Positions 6,280 to 7,926 of a DNA stretch of 7,926 bases are shown in pieces. The stretch comes from Terriglobales bacterium (GTDB taxonomy: Bacteria > Acidobacteriota > Terriglobia > Terriglobales > Acidobacteriaceae): NCBI GenBank assembly GCA_019241735.1, contig JAFAWN010000032.1, positions 1 through 7,926 on the forward strand. The letters run 5' to 3'. Positions within the stretch are counted from its first letter, which is position 1, and each line of letters begins with the position of its first letter. The translations under genes and the position numbers were made by a program. Below the pieces are notes generated by a model. The model saw nothing but the letters and a program-made list of their open reading frames with translations, ran no database searches and had not been told where the DNA came from.

Positions 6280-6284
6280 GCTGC

Positions 6285-6899
6285 ATGATCACTCTCCCCC
6301 GGCTATACGCCATCCTGGATCCTTCATTCTTTTCAGACGATGACGCTCTTTACGCAGCGGCCGACGGACTTGTTGCCGGAGGCGTAGAGCTTCTGCAATA
6401 TCGCAATAAATCCGGAGATGCGCGTCAGATGCTCGATCACGCCCTGGGATTGAAACGACTCCTCCCCAAATCGGTGAAGCTCATCATGAACGACCGGGCA
6501 GACTTGTGCCTGGCTGGCGGCTTCGATGGAGTTCACCTGGGGCAAGACGATCTCAGTCCTGACGGGGCCAGAAAAATCATCGGCCCAAATCTCTGGATGG
6601 GGCTCTCGACGCATAACCCTCACCAGGTGAAAGCAGCAGACCAAACTTCAGCCGACTATATTGCCATCGGGCCGGTGTTCCCGACCGGCAGCAAGGTTGA
6701 TCCGCACGAGGTGATCGGACTTAAAGGGGTACGCGACGCACGTATGTGCACCGGCAAGCCCCTGGTCGCAATCGGGGGCATCACCCGGGAAAGCTGCCGC
6801 GGGGTTATCGAGGCCGGAGCAGACTCGGTAGCCGTAATATCTGACTTGATAAGGCAACCCCGCCAATCAGCAGAGGAATTTTGCCGCATCTTGGAGTAA
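6285..6899 (+). CDS. thiE: thiamine phosphate synthase
   Basis: ThiE joins the pyrimidine (HMP diphosphate) and thiazole (THZ phosphate) moieties to make thiamine monophosphate in the cytoplasm. The 204 residues cover the full TIM barrel. The family motifs are in order: PRLYAILD (5-12), LLQYRNK (36-42) with the diphosphate-binding Arg-40 and Lys-42, IMNDRADLCLAGGFDGVHLGQ (67-87) with Asn-69/Asp-70 and the Asp pair 88-89 that correspond to the Mg-binding region, GLSTH (106-110), the loop GPVFPTGSK (129-137), VAIGGI (161-166) and GADSVAVIS (178-186) as phosphate-binding segments. It looks functional. The similar regulator TenI lacks several of these residues, so ThiE is preferred. The ATG has no Shine-Dalgarno and lies directly after the T-run of the accC terminator. 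No other thiamine gene is adjacent, and no THI-box (TPP riboswitch) elements are seen in the 74-base gap upstream. Confidence 0.93.
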   Translation: MITLPRLYAILDPSFFSDDDALYAAADGLVAGGVELLQYRNKSGDARQMLDHALGLKRLLPKSVKLIMNDRADLCLAGGFDGVHLGQDDLSPDGARKIIGPNLWMGLSTHNPHQVKAADQTSADYIAIGPVFPTGSKVDPHEVIGLKGVRDARMCTGKPLVAIGGITRESCRGVIEAGADSVAVISDLIRQPRQSAEEFCRILE

Positions 6900-6991
6900 A
6901 GTCATGGTGATCTTTTCGTTTCGACGACCGCGCTTGCCGCATTAGCGGGACTGTTAACAGGGCATTCAGGTCCAAGGAGAATACACAGCGA

Positions 6992-7926
6992 ATGGCAAAC
7001 CTTCTGGCTAGAAAACCGCTGCACATGCTGATGGAGGAGGCCCGCGAGACCGGCGAGCATAGCCTTAAGCGGACCCTCGGTCCTTTTCAACTTACGGCCC
7101 TTGGAGTGGGCGCGATCATTGGAGCAGGAATTTTCGTCATGGTCGGGCTGGGGGCGCAATACGCCGGCCCCGGGCTGACTCTATCGTTTGTACTGTCTGG
7201 ACTGGGCTGTGCGTTTGCCGGACTGTGCTACGCCGAATTCGCCGCAATGATTCCGCTGGCGGGCAGCGCTTACACTTACGCCTACGCGACGCTGGGCGAG
7301 TTGCTTGCCTGGATCATTGGCTGGGATTTGACGCTCGAGTACGCGATGGGTGCGAGTACAGTTTCTTCCGGCTGGTCGAACCACTTCATCGAGTTGCTGA
7401 ATATCTTCCATATCAAGATGCCGTTATGGCTGGCTTACGACCATTGGACGGCGCTGAAGACGGCTGAAAAAATTATCGCCCGGCAGATGGCGCAGACCTT
7501 CGATCCAACCCTCGCCCCCGGCTCCCAGGGCTTTCTCGACCGGGTTGGCGCAATCGTGAGCGCGCAGTCTCCGGAGTTGTTGCAGCGGGCGCACGATCTG
7601 CTGGGAGCGCCGCATTTATTTGGAATGGAAATTGGCTTTAATCTTCCGGCCTTCGTCATCGCCCTGGTAATTACCGCAATTCTTGCCATCGGAATCAAAG
7701 AAAGTGCAAGGTTCAACGCCGGCATTGTGGTGATTAAAGTATCGGTTGTGCTTTTTGTAATTGCCCTTGGTTCGCGCTACATCAACAGCGCAAATTGGGG
7801 AACTGATTGGAGCTCATTCGCGCCCCACGGTTTTGCAGGGATAGGCGCAGGCGCGGCGTACATATTTTTCGCCTACATCGGATTTGACGCGGTCTCAACC
7901 ACCGCGCAGGAGGCGAAGAATCCGCA
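6992..7926 (+). CDS. APC-superfamily amino acid permease, CAT-like (5' part, runs off the window)
   Basis: This is an inner-membrane secondary transporter of the amino acid-polyamine-organocation superfamily, nearest to the cationic amino acid transporter group (YfnA-like). 311 codons are present with no stop before the edge; the family usually has 450-550 residues and about 12 helices, of which the first six are here. After a cytoplasmic N-terminus with SLKRTLGPFQLTALGVG come helix 1 with the unwound substrate motif GAIIGAGIF (40-48), helix 2 (61-88), helix 3 (about 95-136, including GELLAWIIGWDLTLEY), helix 4 (217-237), helix 5 (243-262) and helix 6 with YIFFAYIGFDAVSTTAQEAKNP (290-311), a strong family signature. 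Between helices 3 and 4 lies an unusually long hydrophilic loop of about 80 residues (137-216). AAGGAG (6974-6979) is a good Shine-Dalgarno 12 bases before the ATG. The substrate is probably a neutral or cationic amino acid, but it cannot be read from sequence. The 92-base gap from thiE shows no clear terminator. Confidence 0.93.
   Translation, partial: MANLLARKPLHMLMEEARETGEHSLKRTLGPFQLTALGVGAIIGAGIFVMVGLGAQYAGPGLTLSFVLSGLGCAFAGLCYAEFAAMIPLAGSAYTYAYATLGELLAWIIGWDLTLEYAMGASTVSSGWSNHFIELLNIFHIKMPLWLAYDHWTALKTAEKIIARQMAQTFDPTLAPGSQGFLDRVGAIVSAQSPELLQRAHDLLGAPHLFGMEIGFNLPAFVIALVITAILAIGIKESARFNAGIVVIKVSVVLFVIALGSRYINSANWGTDWSSFAPHGFAGIGAGAAYIFFAYIGFDAVSTTAQEAKNP

Noticed and set aside
6904..6945. 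13-codon frame MVIFSFRRPRLPH between thiE and the permease
   Set aside because: It is too short, with no ribosome-binding site and no sign of function; it fits chance.
6951..6960. Perfect palindrome CTGTTAACAG upstream of the permease
   Set aside because: Several 10-base palindromes are expected by chance in 8 kb; without conservation data it cannot be called an operator.

Overview
This window reads as ordinary bacterial chromosome, most likely from an acidobacterium (Acidobacteriota, class Terriglobia, Koribacter- or Sulfotelmatobacter-like). That placement is inference from three things: moderately high GC, the protein style (Ala/Pro-rich linkers, a secretin with one AMIN domain), and the gene order type IV pilus genes - pepP - accB - accC - thiE - permease. 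All genes lie on the + strand and are densely packed. No gap between genes exceeds about 115 bases.

Layout. Bases 2-79 look like the last codons of an upstream pilO-type gene. They are followed by a pilP-like gene (89-766) and the type IV pilus secretin gene pilQ (864-2924). A strong intrinsic terminator (2945-2991) closes this pilus operon. A housekeeping block follows: a proline-specific M24B aminopeptidase (pepP, 3037-4134), the biotin carrier protein (accB, 4226-4726) and biotin carboxylase (accC, probably 4840-6210) of acetyl-CoA carboxylase. A weaker intrinsic terminator (6249-6279) lies directly against the start of thiamine phosphate synthase (thiE, 6285-6899). Last is an APC/CAT-family amino acid permease (6992 onward) that runs off the window; about its first half is present.

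How they work together. PilO and PilP belong to the periplasmic alignment complex that connects the inner-membrane pilus motor to the outer-membrane secretin PilQ. AccB and AccC perform the first half-reaction of fatty acid synthesis, carboxylation of biotin on the carrier. PepP, ThiE and the permease are independent housekeeping functions: peptide turnover, thiamine synthesis and amino acid uptake.

I see no mobile element, CRISPR array, RNA gene, defence system or obviously novel system. The points worth a second look are small-scale. They are translation starts without Shine-Dalgarno sequences in the housekeeping block, some with a -10-like box 6-7 bases upstream; hairpins in the pilQ leader and the accB-accC spacer; a terminator touching the thiE start codon; a PilP-like protein with no lipobox; and an approximately 80-residue periplasmic loop in the permease. 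The largest open reading frames on the minus strand are antisense shadows of these genes.
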